Assembly: GCA_963575745.1 (NCBI GenBank)
Contig: CAUYUJ010003605.1
Coordinates: 1 to 64,000 of the forward strand
Length of the DNA stretch: 64,000 nt
Source: Prorocentrum cordatum
Lineage: Eukaryota > Sar > Dinophyceae > Prorocentrales > Prorocentraceae
Direction of reading: 5' to 3'
The notes beneath the pieces are model-generated. The model did not search any database, was not told where the DNA came from, and was given only the letters and a program-made list of their open reading frames with translations. Positions 41,407 through 51,216 of this stretch are shown piece by piece. Position 1 is the first letter of the stretch. Every line of letters begins with the position of its first letter. The position numbers and the translations under genes were made by a program.

Positions 41407-42862
41407 AGTACGGGGCGAGCAGGCGACACGCCATTGATGCGTACAGCGAGCGGCTTGAATAAGGAACACTTCCTTTTCAAAAGGGGCTCGGTCGTTCCTT
41501 AGGCTTGCATGCGTTATTTATCGTTCCCGATGTGTTATTCATTATTTGTTCATCGGTCCCTATGCGTTATTCCTTGCAAGAAAGGGGCTTCGTTCCTTAT
41601 TTATCGTTCCTTAGGTCAGGCCGATGAATGTATCATCTGGTGTAGCCACGTTGCCCTTGGATCGGGGCTGTATGTCTAGAGCTGCGCCGCGCGGGGTTAC
41701 TAGGCCTGCACGCCACCGACGTACACGGGGGGGGCATGCGAAGAACCACCCTCCTTGCCTCCAGGGTGCCCTGAGGGTCTCGGGTTTCGATTGCACACGC
41801 CCCTCGGACCGGGGCCACATCTCCATGTGCTGCGGGCACGGCGCGTGCTCGTTCTCGCCGAGGCTGCTCCGTCCATGCTCTCGGGCGTGTGAGACAGGGC
41901 CTGCTGCGAAATCGGATTCGCGCTGGCTCGTCCAGTCAGCTCGACCATGGGCACACGGGATTGAAGCAGGCACGAGAGGGGACGCAGGAGGAGGAGGAGG
42001 AGGAGGCGGAGGCGGAGGCGGAGCAACGCGGGCAGGACGGCAGATTGGGGGGAGGAGGAGGCACGGACGGACGGAGGAGTGAAAAGGAAGGGGCGCGGGA
42101 GGAGGGACCCGAGGAGGGGGAAGGAAGGAGGGAGGGGCTTTGCGGAGCGAGGGGGAGCCGGGAATGAGGAAGGAGTCGCAGCGCGGAGGGTGAACGGGGC
42201 GAGCGCAGAGGGATTAGGAGGGAGGAGTGCGGAAGGGGGGGGGGAGAGATGACGCAGGAGCAGGAGAAGGGAGGAGAAAGGGGGGGGAGGAGCACCGCGC
42301 GCGGTCACACCCCGGAGACCCCCCCCGCCCACGGCCGAGCGGGCGGGGCAGGCCGTCTCAGGAGCGAGAGCGCGTGGGGCGGGGGGGAGGGCCGAGCGGG
42401 CGTTGGGGGGGAGGTGGGCGGAGGGGGAGGAGGGGGAGGAGGGGGGGGAGAGGGGGAGGAGGGGGAGGAGGGGAGGAGGGAGGAGGAGGAGGAGAGAAGG
42501 GGAGGGGGAGGAGGGGGAGGAGGGGGAGGATGGGGGAGGATGGGGATGGGGAGGCGGAGGGACGGGGGGGGCCGGGGCACGGCTGGGCTGCGGGAGGACG
42601 GGTGGGCGCAAGGAGTGCAGTTGCCAAGGTTTCCGCGCGGCTGCCTCCGCCTCGGGCGAGGGGGCACCAGAAGCAGCAGGGGCGACGGGGGCCGATGGAG
42701 TTGCGAACATGGAGGCGGAGGCGAGGTGCGAGGTGAATGGGCGGGGGGCGGGGGTCGAGGGCGGCTGCGGAAGCGAGGGGAGGGGCCAGCAGATTGTGTT
42801 TCTCCTCCTCCTCCTCCTCCTCCTCCTCCTCCTCCTCCTTCGCTTCCTCCTCCCCTTCCTCT
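41407..42862. other. Intergenic: short GTTCCTTATTTATCG repeats, GA-rich tract, TCC tract
   Basis: GTTCCTTATTTATCGTTCC-like phrases recur at about 41490-41615. A GGA/GGGGGA-rich tract covers about 41985-42570. A (TCC)n tract at 42804-42862 abuts the spliced-leader relic. No gene is seen. Confidence 0.5.
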
Positions 42863-42883
42863 CCGTGGCCATTTTGGCTCAAG
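42863..42883 (+). other. Relic dinoflagellate spliced leader
   Basis: The genomic sequence CCGTGGCC + ATTTTGGCTCAAG matches the 21 invariant bases of the dinoflagellate trans-spliced leader except G for A at the fifth position. A leader exists only on mRNA 5' ends, so its presence in DNA in front of LINE D indicates reverse transcription of a trans-spliced transcript. A polypyrimidine-AG (CTTTTCTTTCAG, AG at 42966-42967) lies between it and the ORF1 start and could serve as a new acceptor. Confidence 0.85.
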
Positions 42884-43018
42884 GTTTTGGTTCCCCCTAG
42901 GAACAAAGTGGATACCGCTAGTCCGCGGCAGTGCCAGGGCGCTTGCGCTCGACAGCTTTTCTTTCAGCCAGTACCGCAGGGGCTCTCTGGCGGCCCAACG
43001 TACAGCAAAGACGTCGCC

Positions 43019-44110
43019 ATGGCGCCAGCGCCGTGGACATGGAGTGGGAAGCAGCAGCAGGAGTCAAAGCAAGACTGGATGTGTAAGTTTTGCACGTTTC
43101 GTCGGACTGGGGCTCCTCTCATTAATTATGGGGTTAACGAGAAGTGCTACAAGTGCAAACTGCACAAGGGTGTGGCATTCAAGTGCGTCGCCCCCTCGGA
43201 CCTCCCCAGCCGGAGCAAGCGCGAGGCCGACGGCACCTTCGATGCAACTGCTGCCTCGGTGGCCAAGTTGGAGAAGCGCCTGCAGCAGCTGGAGGCCGAG
43301 AGTGCCAAGCTGCGTGTGTCGGCTGACCCTGGCGGAGGCGACGCGGCAGTGGAGAACAATGAGTCGGAAGAGCTACGGGATGAGATCGACGGCCTCGGCA
43401 AGCACTTGCAGTGGTTGGAGTCGGTTCGCTCCCCGTGGGTGGTGTTACCGCTCAAGGCTGCTCGTGAGCAGCTGGAGGGAGCTCGTCGTAAACTGTATGA
43501 GAACAAGCCCTTGCCAGCGAAGCTCACAGCGTTAACGCGACGAGCTGAGCAGGCTCGCGTCCGCTACCAGAAGGCGGACCAGGACAAGGCGGCAGCGGAC
43601 CAGAAGCTGCTCAAGGCGCAGGAGGAGGCCAAGGCAGCTGCGCTGGTGGTCATGGAGCGCCAGAAGGTCGGCATGCAGCTGGAGGAGGAAGCGCGCGCTC
43701 TCGCATCTTCGCAGCCAGCGGAAGAGCCAGGGCAGCATCAGTCGATGGACCTCACGGGCCCAGAGATCAAGCTGGACGAGGATAAGTTGCTTGCAGCGCT
43801 GGGCACGATGGAGGGAGTCGCCGACGCCAGCAAGTTGGCGCCGAGGCTGGCGGAGGTGCTCAAATCCAGTGCGGCCGAGGTACTGGAGGAGCCGCCTGAC
43901 AACCGTGCCCGCGTGGCAGCGGGTGGTGGTCAACCAGCTGAGCCGCCCCCAGCAGCATGGAACATCGACACGATCGAGGTGGAGCAGCTGCGCGAGGATG
44001 TTGGCTCCTTGGCTGACGAAGGAGAGGACGAGGGGGAGCTTCGAGCCAAAGCTCGTCTGTTGGCAGCGGGGGGCTTCAAACCTAAGCGCCTACATAATCC
44101 GAACTATTGA
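43019..44110 (+). CDS. Element D ORF1, zinc finger plus coiled coil
   Basis: 363 residues from ATG 43019, chosen as the first ATG after the acceptor-like site and just before the conserved Trp-Cys finger. The finger is W20-x-C22-x2-C25...C43-x2-C46, a RanBP2-like arrangement that could bind RNA. Residues about 85-260 are strongly heptad-like (KLEKRLQQLEAESAKL, ARVRYQKADQDKAAADQKL), suggesting a multimerising coiled coil, and the C-terminus is acidic. The intact frame contrasts with the decayed ORF2. A related protein begins at 63176. Confidence 0.8.
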   Translation: MAPAPWTWSGKQQQESKQDWMCKFCTFRRTGAPLINYGVNEKCYKCKLHKGVAFKCVAPSDLPSRSKREADGTFDATAASVAKLEKRLQQLEAESAKLRVSADPGGGDAAVENNESEELRDEIDGLGKHLQWLESVRSPWVVLPLKAAREQLEGARRKLYENKPLPAKLTALTRRAEQARVRYQKADQDKAAADQKLLKAQEEAKAAALVVMERQKVGMQLEEEARALASSQPAEEPGQHQSMDLTGPEIKLDEDKLLAALGTMEGVADASKLAPRLAEVLKSSAAEVLEEPPDNRARVAAGGGQPAEPPPAAWNIDTIEVEQLREDVGSLADEGEDEGELRAKARLLAAGGFKPKRLHNPNY

Positions 44111-44443
44111 GTGCCCCCTCGCGTCCTCCACGGATGCGGTCAAAGGGGGCGAAGTGTACGACAAGCGATTGAGACACGCAACCTACGGTGGCCTGCGCTT
44201 CCCCGATTACAGCTGCCTGCGCCTTTGCGAGTATCTGAATGGAGAAGAGGCATCAGAGGAAGTGGTGCTTTTGTCCTGCGGGGCAGCTTGCGGGGCAACA
44301 CCCAGTTTCACCTGGCCCTGGCGAACTACATGAGCCCGTTCCTGTTCATGATGTGGAGCCGCTCGGTCAGAGTTCGACCTGCACAGCGCTTAGCAAGCTT
44401 CAGGTGGCTGGCGATAAGCAGCCAATCCAATCGTTCGGGGTGA

Positions 44444-45170
44444 GCACGGAGTTCACGGTGGTTTGCTACAATAGCAATTCCTGGGCCACGGCACAGAGTT
44501 TCATGGAGTGGTGCGTGCTGGACCAGATGCTGCAGGCGGACATCATCGCGCTGCAGGAGCTGCGCCTCGCAGCGGGTGAGCAGATCCGACGTGGTCAAGC
44601 CTGGGCTAGGGCTCGGGGCTGTAGGCTGGAGGTGTCACCGTGCACGATCACTGGCAGTTCAACCTTGTCGACGTCTAGCGGGGTAGGCCTGCGCGCGCGT
44701 GCTCGCATTCCTGTCGCCGAGTACTTGCCAGCATGTACACACCCAAAGAGCAGGCTAAAGTTTCAGCGCACTGTTTTAGGGGATATGCAGATCCTCTTCG
44801 TGTCGGTTTACGGGGAGGTGGGGGTGGGCCTCAAGGGTGACGTGGAGCTCCTGGGGGCTCTCATTGAGGCCGTTAGGGCTTATTGTCTGCCCTTCTGAAT
44901 TGCGGGCGATTGGAACACCGAAGCTGACCTTTTTGGAACCGACAGTTTTCTGAGGCATGGTTTCTTGAACGTGTTGCACGCGGAGGTTGTGGGCGTTGAA
45001 CAGCCCACGTGTAACGACAGCTGCATTGATTTTTTTGTAATGAGTGGTGTGCTTGTGCCCTTTGTCCGCAGCATAAGCCTTCGGCATGACACTCCCGTGG
45101 GGCCCCACAAAGCGGTTGTCCTCAGGACGCCGGGGGTTGGGGGCCACAATTGCATTCGCAGGCGAATCCA
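44444..45170 (+). pseudogene. Element D endonuclease (EEP), interrupted
   Basis: EEP-type endonuclease. VVCYNSNSW carries the first Asn, ADIIALQELRL the catalytic Glu, and IAGDWNTEADLF the GD-x-N block. A TGA at 44896-44898 lies in frame immediately before IAGDWN, at a position where LINEs often have a Trp or aliphatic residue. The same frame continues with CNDSCIDFFVMSG and the protein then shifts frame near 45165. The region 44111-44443 between ORF1 and the domain has no recognised motif. Confidence 0.7.
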
Positions 45171-47584
45171 GCCCGAGGCGTTTCGGCTCCCAAAGAAAGG
45201 GGAGCATTCGTTCCAGGGGACATCTCGGGCTGGCCAGGCTTTGAAATTCTTGCAGGGGAATCCGTGGACAGTCTTGCGCGCAGGTGGTTCTCCTCTGCTG
45301 AGCTCTATCTGTGCATGTACACGGCGTTGCCTGAGTTTGAAAGGCCCCGTTATGCAGGTCGTGCTGCAGGTTGCTGCCCTGAAAAAGTGCCTTTGTCTTG
45401 CGCCCGGGGAACAAGTGTTAGAAGAAAGGCCAGTGCTCTAACTCAGAAGTGGCGCACGCTTCGCAGAGTGACAGCGCAGTGGCTCCGCGCGCAAGACTCC
45501 ACGGCCCCAGACAAGGATGCAGCGATCCGCAGCGCTGTTGCACGCATGGAGGAGGTCGGTAACGTTTGGACGAGTTCGGGGGGGGAGGAGGCTTTGTCGA
45601 CTCAGGAGTCTGGGTCACCAAGCTCGCATGCCGCCTTCCTTGCCCGCCTGCAGGATCCCGACTCTCGTGTTGATGTTTGTGACGCGCTGCAGCGTCGTGT
45701 GAAGCATCAAACTGGCAAGGATGCGTCGGCGGCGCGGCAGTCTTGGAAGGAGTTTTCAGAGCTCGCGTTCCAGAGAGGAGGGGGTCTTGCTCATAAGTAT
45801 TCTCGGGGCCCTAAGGGCAATTCCCAACCAGCGCGTGCTGACTCGCTGCCCGTTGCGGGCCATGAGGCCTTGAAGGCCATGATGGGGGCTGGGGTCTCGC
45901 TTTGGAAAGCTTCCGCCCAGGGGCCTTGAGCCCCGCCCCCTCTCCTGGGATGTTTCAAACGCGGCCCCCCTTCCCGAGCTCGAGCCAGCAGCGGCACGTG
46001 CAGCCTGAGGGTCGTTTAGGCCCAACACTGGTCTGGGCTGGGATTCTTTTCACCCGGGGTGGATCGAGAAGTTGCCTGAGGCTCTAATAGCGGCGTTCAT
46101 CCTGATTTTGCATCGGTGGGAAGCTGAGCCTGAGCCTAACTGACATGCGGCTCATTCTCATAGTCTTCCTCCCCAAACCTCAAGGGGGGGAAAGACCCAT
46201 AGGCCTGCTGCCCCTGTTTGCTAGAATATGGTCGAGATTAAGACACAAGCAGGTCTCCAAGTGGGATTCCAAGTTGCCCGATAGGTTCTTCTGGGGAGCC
46301 TCTAGTGAGGCCTCATGTGGCAAGTCCGCCTGGATTCACAACACTCTTGCGGCTGTGGCTCCCCAGTTAGGCTTTGTCAGTTTTAGCGCGTTTGTGGGCC
46401 TCCGCAAGTTTTATGAAATGGTCAGCCACCAGGAACTTTTGTGTGCTGCCCGGGATGCAGATTTTCCCCTGGCGCTTCTGAGGCCCTTGTGTGCCCTGTA
46501 CAGAGGCCCAAGGAGGGCCGTGTACCAACAATCGGTTTCGGAGGTCATTATCGCGAACGGGTCCATCATAGCAGGGTGTTCTTGCGCGACAGGGTTGGCT
46601 AAGTTGATGACGATCACCACGCTCAGGAGCATATGGGGTTAAGTGTAACCTTGGTTAAAGTGTAACCCTATCAGAATCAAGAACTTGATTGACGATATCA
46701 GCCTACACGTGATAGGAGGGCTCACCCAAGTGGCAGATCAGGCGATTACTGGTTTAACGATGCTGCGAAGAGGCATGGAGGACCGCAGGCTCCCGATTTC
46801 GTGGGACAAGTGCGGCAAGCTGTGCAGTGATGATGAAGTTTTCCGCAAAGTGAGAGCGCATGTGCGACACCTTTGGCCAGAAGATGCTCCTTGCCCTGGT
46901 CGGGGCGTCTTTCATAGAGATCTAGGAGGAGATGCCATCGACGGAATGATGAGGAGGATAAACATTCAGGTTTCGAGGATCTCAGAGGCTCTTCAGCGAG
47001 GGGTGCGTGTCAAAGCTCTCCAGGGACTGGGTCGTCAAACATCAGCGGTGCATCGGGCCGGGGTCCTGGCCAAACCTCTTTGGGGCTCCAGCATCCACGG
47101 TGTGGCAAGTTCGAGGATCCAGCCCCTGCGCATGTCGTGTTTGAACGTTGGCAAGTACAAGCCAGGTGCGTCTGTGGGTCTGTCGCTGCTGACGGCAGAA
47201 TGCGGCTGGCAGCAGGGCGCCTTGGTCATTGCGACGGTGGACGCGGTCCACACCTTTGCTGTCGCCATGAATTCGCAGGCCGTCACATGGGCGGTCGTCG
47301 ACAAGCTGCTCAAAGACGCGAGGCCGTTGCTACTGGATCCACAACGCTGGGCCAAGTGCAAAAACCCGATTGCCGCTCTTCTCCTCTCGCTCCACAGGAT
47401 TGGGTGGTCTTGGGAGGACGTCCACACCATCAGAGATGACGATGAGCAGCTCTGGGACTTCAGGACCACTCCGCCTGCCCTGCTGAGCTCGATGGTCAAG
47501 CACGGGGTTCGGAGGCACATCGATAGGGAAGCGCTGCACAGGCTCGCAGATGGCGACTCACGGGTCCCTCAAGGCCCCATATAG
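45171..47584 (+). pseudogene. Element D reverse transcriptase, several frameshifts
   Basis: The linker frame 45150-45929 precedes the RT fingers. The 46145-46642 frame has VFLPKPQGGERPIGLLPLF (RT blocks 1-2), FVGLRKFYEM (motif A, where Gly stands in the expected Asp position) and GSIIAGCSCATGLAKL (motif B). The 46685-47584 frame begins at motif C (NLIDDISLHV, both Asp present) and continues through the thumb to TAG at 47582-47584. Loss of the motif A Asp and the frameshifts near 45930, 46100 and 46650 make it non-functional. Confidence 0.7.
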
Positions 47585-47593
47585 TGGATACCC

Positions 47594-49125
47594 ATGAATG
47601 AGGTCTTGCATGCAAAGCGCAGTAAGTTGCCGCCAAGGGAAAGGAGGTCTCTCGGGGGCCTGTGCTCGGGGGCTCACTGGTGCCAGTACAGGGTCTCGAA
47701 GTCCTTCAACGGGGAGCCCTCGGTGTGCTTGAGGTGCCAGGGATGCCCAGGCACTTTCTATCATAGGTCCTTTGGGTGCGACGCGTACCACTTCTTCAGG
47801 CAGGAGAGCTCCACAATGCAGTCAAGCGTATGAAGCAGGCCCCCGAGGCCCTACAGACTCTCTTCTGCCGTGGCCTTCTTCCTGACCCTGCTCAAGCCTT
47901 CGCTTATCCGGGCAGGAACCCATCTCACCACTACTATGACATGGATCGTAAAGGTGTTGTGCATGTTGATGGAGGCTTTGTTTTCATTGACGGGAGTGGT
48001 TTCTATACGGACATACCGTACATGAGAAGCGCAGGTTGGTCAGTCGTTGTATACGACCATGAGCGCAGGAGGGTGGCCAGGTACTTCGGTGCAGTGCCAA
48101 AGGACATATGCCCGCTCCAAGTGGCCAAGTGTGGCGAGGACTATGCGATGCTGATCGTTAGCAGGCAAGTTCTGGGATCATACACGGTACTCTCAGACTG
48201 CAAAGGCACGCTGTCTTACTGCCGTTCGCCTAGCCTGGCTGTGGGAGCAGGCAATCCAAGAGCTAATGTGTGGAAGTTGATAGCTCAGAATGAGGAGTTC
48301 CATCGGCCGGCGTTTAAGCATGTGAGGGTCCATGCGACACAGACGGATGGCATTGATGGTGCGTTGTCAGATTTTGAGAAGACGGGCAACTCCACGGCGG
48401 ACGCATTGGCGAAGCGCGGGGCTGCATATAATATGCCAGAGGACGAGCACGTGGATTTCGTTCGGGGCTGTAGGAAGTTGCACAACATGCTACTGCAGTA
48501 CCTTGGGAGTTTTCAAGCGTGGCTGTATGATTGTAACGCTGAGGGCATGGACTACCATTTCCCGTTGAAAGCAGATGAGGAGCAGGAGGCCCCCTTTCAG
48601 CAGTACCTGACCGCCATGGTGGACAATGAGTCCCATTGTGAACTGGTCCTGGAGGACGAGCTAGACGGTTTCCTGGAGCCATGGCATGTGGCAGGGCACA
48701 GCCTAGTGGAATATCCGATGGTGGACTCACCACATTTTATTTTGTTATGTTCCACTTGCTGCCAGTATTTCTGTTCAGACTCTAAGAATCATCGAGGGCA
48801 GGCTCAGGAGTGCAAAGGCAAGCATGGAGGTGGCCGTGAAGTGGAAAACCGTCGGCACTTGGACAATCTCAGGCATCCACAGGCGATTCGAGCCCATGTC
48901 AGGCTCGAGTCTCCGCGGTCGCCCTCTGGGCCAGCACGGAACATGGCCAGAGCGACCAAGAAGTGGGAGCTAGAGTTGAGCAGCAGTGCAGTTCGGACCA
49001 CACTAAAGAAGCAGAGGCTCCTGGACACATCGCGCATCTTCCCGGCGTACGGGATGGAGTTCCGCGAGGCCGTGGAGCTAGGCCACATTCCTGAAGATGA
49101 TGAAGATGACCAAGAGTCGGACTGA
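47594..49125 (+). pseudogene. Element D zinc finger and RNase H
   Basis: Directly after the TAG, in the same frame, comes a finger VCLRCQGCPGTFYHRSFGC. A frameshift near 47810 leads into the 47776-49125 frame. Its RNase H has VFIDGSGFY (Asp72), CGEDYAM (Glu121), VLSDCKGTL (Asp141) and NSTADALAKRGA (Asp209), the complete catalytic set. The remaining about 230 residues include paired cysteines (LLCSTCCQYFC) and an acidic end. It should degrade the RNA of the cDNA hybrid. The order after the RT is canonical, unlike element A. Confidence 0.75.
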
Positions 49126-49844
49126 GTGCGCAGCGTGGACTGTACACCGATCAGGAGCCACGATGTGGAGTTTGATCCTCGGAGACTTCTACAACTTGCT
49201 CTGTTTTCAAATCCTGTGCCCTGAGGGCGGCAGGTTCTTTCGTCGCCAGGCTGGCGACTTCCGTCCGAGACTCTTGAGGTTGCAGCCTTGCTGGCCCTTG
49301 AACTCTCTAAGTGGCGGGAGCGCCAGTCGGCTTTGCCGTGGTTCGACCGTGGCGCTGCCGCTCCGCGCCCCCTTCGTTTGCCGCGTCGGCGGCGCTTTCC
49401 ACCTGGGCATGGTTTTCGCCGCCCTGGAGCTGGGCTTGGCGTGGTGGTCGCACCTGCTCAAGGCGCTGGGGGCCCTCGAGGTGCCCTTCGTCGCCTCGGC
49501 GGGCCTCGTGCGGGTGAGCACGGGCCTGCCGCAGGCCCCGTGCTCCCTGGCCGCCCACGTCTGCTTTGAGGTAGGAACGGCCCCCACGCCCCGTCCTGGT
49601 GCTTGCAAGGTGGCCCTGGCCCTCGGGCTCCACCGCGTAGGCGCTGGGGGTGGGGTTTGGTGGGGTGGGGGGGGGGGGGGGGGAGGGGGGGGGGGGGGGA
49701 GGGTTGTTCCTTTCTTCCCTGTCTCTGGATCCAGCTGCCCCTCGGCTTTCGCCGCTCGCCCCTTCCCCTTCCTCCTTTCCTCCCAAGCGTCTCCCCCTGC
49801 TCATCCTTTATCCTCCTCCTCCTCCGTCCTCCTCCCCCTCCTCT
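49126..49844. other. Spacer between elements D and E; poly-G and TCC-rich tract
   Basis: No recognised gene. A G-run spans about 49660-49702. A CT/TCC-rich stretch (about 49760-49842) abuts the next spliced-leader relic, as at element D. Confidence 0.5.
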
Positions 49845-49874
49845 CCGTAGCATTGGCTCAAGCGTCTGGCTCAA
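49845..49874 (+). other. Decayed spliced-leader relic, possibly doubled
   Basis: CCGTAGCATTGGCTCAAG (49845-49862) is the leader with one C and two T missing. TGGCTCAAG recurs at 49866-49874, which may be the tail of a second leader from a further round of trans-splicing and retroposition. It lies 278 bp before ORF1 of element E. A branch-like TACTTAATACTTTCAG sits just before the ORF1 ATG. Confidence 0.65.
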
Positions 49875-50151
49875 GCGGGTCTGGCTTCAACAGGCGTCTG
49901 GCTTGTGGGGGGGGGGGTGCGTCGCCGCGGGCGGCGCGGCAGCCATCGCTGCCTTCTTCGTCTTCTTCGGGTTCAGCAAGATCGATTCAATTTGGGTTCA
50001 ATCAGTGGGATTTATCATTGGGATATCACTTCCATTGGTGGGATATCGACTCAATTTGGCGAATTCGCGAATTTTGTTGGTTTGTGTCAATTCTGCGCTT
50101 CGTTTACGTCTCAAATTTTGGGTAACTGGATAGTACTTAATACTTTCAGTC

Positions 50152-51216
50152 ATGCCGACATTGCAGATTGGAGAGACTATGCAAAAGCTCTTATCTTTAG
50201 ATATCGATAAGCAGAAAAGACTGAGAGACGATGCTCGGATGGTAGACGAAGACAAAGAAAATCAGCAAGAGGCCTCGAAGGCAATGAGAACACTGGCGGC
50301 CAAGGGATCCGCCAAGGGTACAGGCCTGGGAGAGAATGGTTCAATTTCTCCAGGGGCTGCCTCGACAGCCACAGGTGCCGACGGTTTTTTGGCGCAACTC
50401 GAGTCGCTTCTAGATAAAAAGGTCGCTCCCATCAAGGACCGTATCGACTCGTTACAACTTGATGTATTGGGAACTCAAAAGGCGTTGGCTCAGGAATTCT
50501 CAGTAGCCGTCACTTTGATCAATGACCACGAAGTAAAGCTGGCCAACCTGGAGGCAGGTGAGACCGAGGTGCAGAAAGCCTTCAACGAAAGGATTCTGGC
50601 TGTCGAACTGGAGCAGAAGTCTCTGCGCGCAGAAATGGCAGCCAAACAACTAGAAACCCAGTCAAGCCAGGGCTCCTTCAGGAAAAAGGGTCCGCCATGG
50701 GCCAGCACCCCAAGAGCAGATAGAGACATCTTCATTCTCACCAACTTGGGCTGGAATCTCAAGAAGCAGGAGGCTCTGGAAAAGGCGCGGGCGATCCTTC
50801 GCCGAGCGGACGTTCCCCAGCCCACGCATATTGTTGCACCATTCGGATATGGGAGTTGCGTTGAGATCAAATGGAGTTCGATTGCGGTGGGACTTCAAGC
50901 GGCAGCTACGATCCGTGATCTCAAGATCCCTGGGTACTTGGAAAATTTGATCTGGTGTGGACAGATCAGTACTAAGGAGGAGCGGGGCCCAGCAAAATTG
51001 TTCAAGACAGTTTCAGGTGCACTGGAAAAGGCAATGGGATATCGCACAGACAGTTACGTGATTTGTTCTCGGACTCGAAAATTTTTCGTCTTGGACCATC
51101 AGATAGGTGTTATCAAGGATGGGGAATTTCAGTGGCACGAGTCTTTCAAGGAAATCCCCGATGAAGCGCTCCGCAAGACGCTGAAAGACACCATCGACGA
51201 GGCACTCTCTCTCTGA
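50152..51216 (+). CDS. Element E ORF1 protein
   Basis: 354 residues from ATG 50152. Residues 1-60 are charged. Residues about 80-170 are helical with heptad character (FLAQLESLLDKKVAPIKDRI). Residues about 185-345 form a compact domain with DIFILTNLGWNLKKQEA, HIVAPFGYGSCVEIKW and FFVLDHQIG, reminiscent in layout of ORF1 proteins that follow a coiled coil with an RNA-binding fold, though I cannot assign the family. It ends at TGA, with ORF2 continuing in the same frame. Its role is presumably RNA packaging. Confidence 0.75.
   Translation: MPTLQIGETMQKLLSLDIDKQKRLRDDARMVDEDKENQQEASKAMRTLAAKGSAKGTGLGENGSISPGAASTATGADGFLAQLESLLDKKVAPIKDRIDSLQLDVLGTQKALAQEFSVAVTLINDHEVKLANLEAGETEVQKAFNERILAVELEQKSLRAEMAAKQLETQSSQGSFRKKGPPWASTPRADRDIFILTNLGWNLKKQEALEKARAILRRADVPQPTHIVAPFGYGSCVEIKWSSIAVGLQAAATIRDLKIPGYLENLIWCGQISTKEERGPAKLFKTVSGALEKAMGYRTDSYVICSRTRKFFVLDHQIGVIKDGEFQWHESFKEIPDEALRKTLKDTIDEALSL

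Larger units (their letters stand above)
42863..49125 (+). mobile_element. Non-LTR retrotransposon D (LINE with C-terminal RNase H)
   Basis: Begins at the spliced-leader relic, then ORF1 (43019-44110), endonuclease (about 44444-45170), RT (about 45160-47584), a CCHH-like finger (about 47630-47810) and RNase H (about 47935-48440 in the frame ending 49125). This is the usual endonuclease-RT-RNase H order of I-type LINEs. ORF1 and the RNase H frame are intact. The middle has at least three frameshifts, an in-frame TGA (44896-44898) and an in-frame TAG (47582-47584). Confidence 0.8.

Noticed and set aside
44896-44898. UGA in the element D endonuclease as evidence for UGA coding tryptophan
   Set aside because: The same element also has an in-frame TAG and frameshifts, so simple decay is sufficient.
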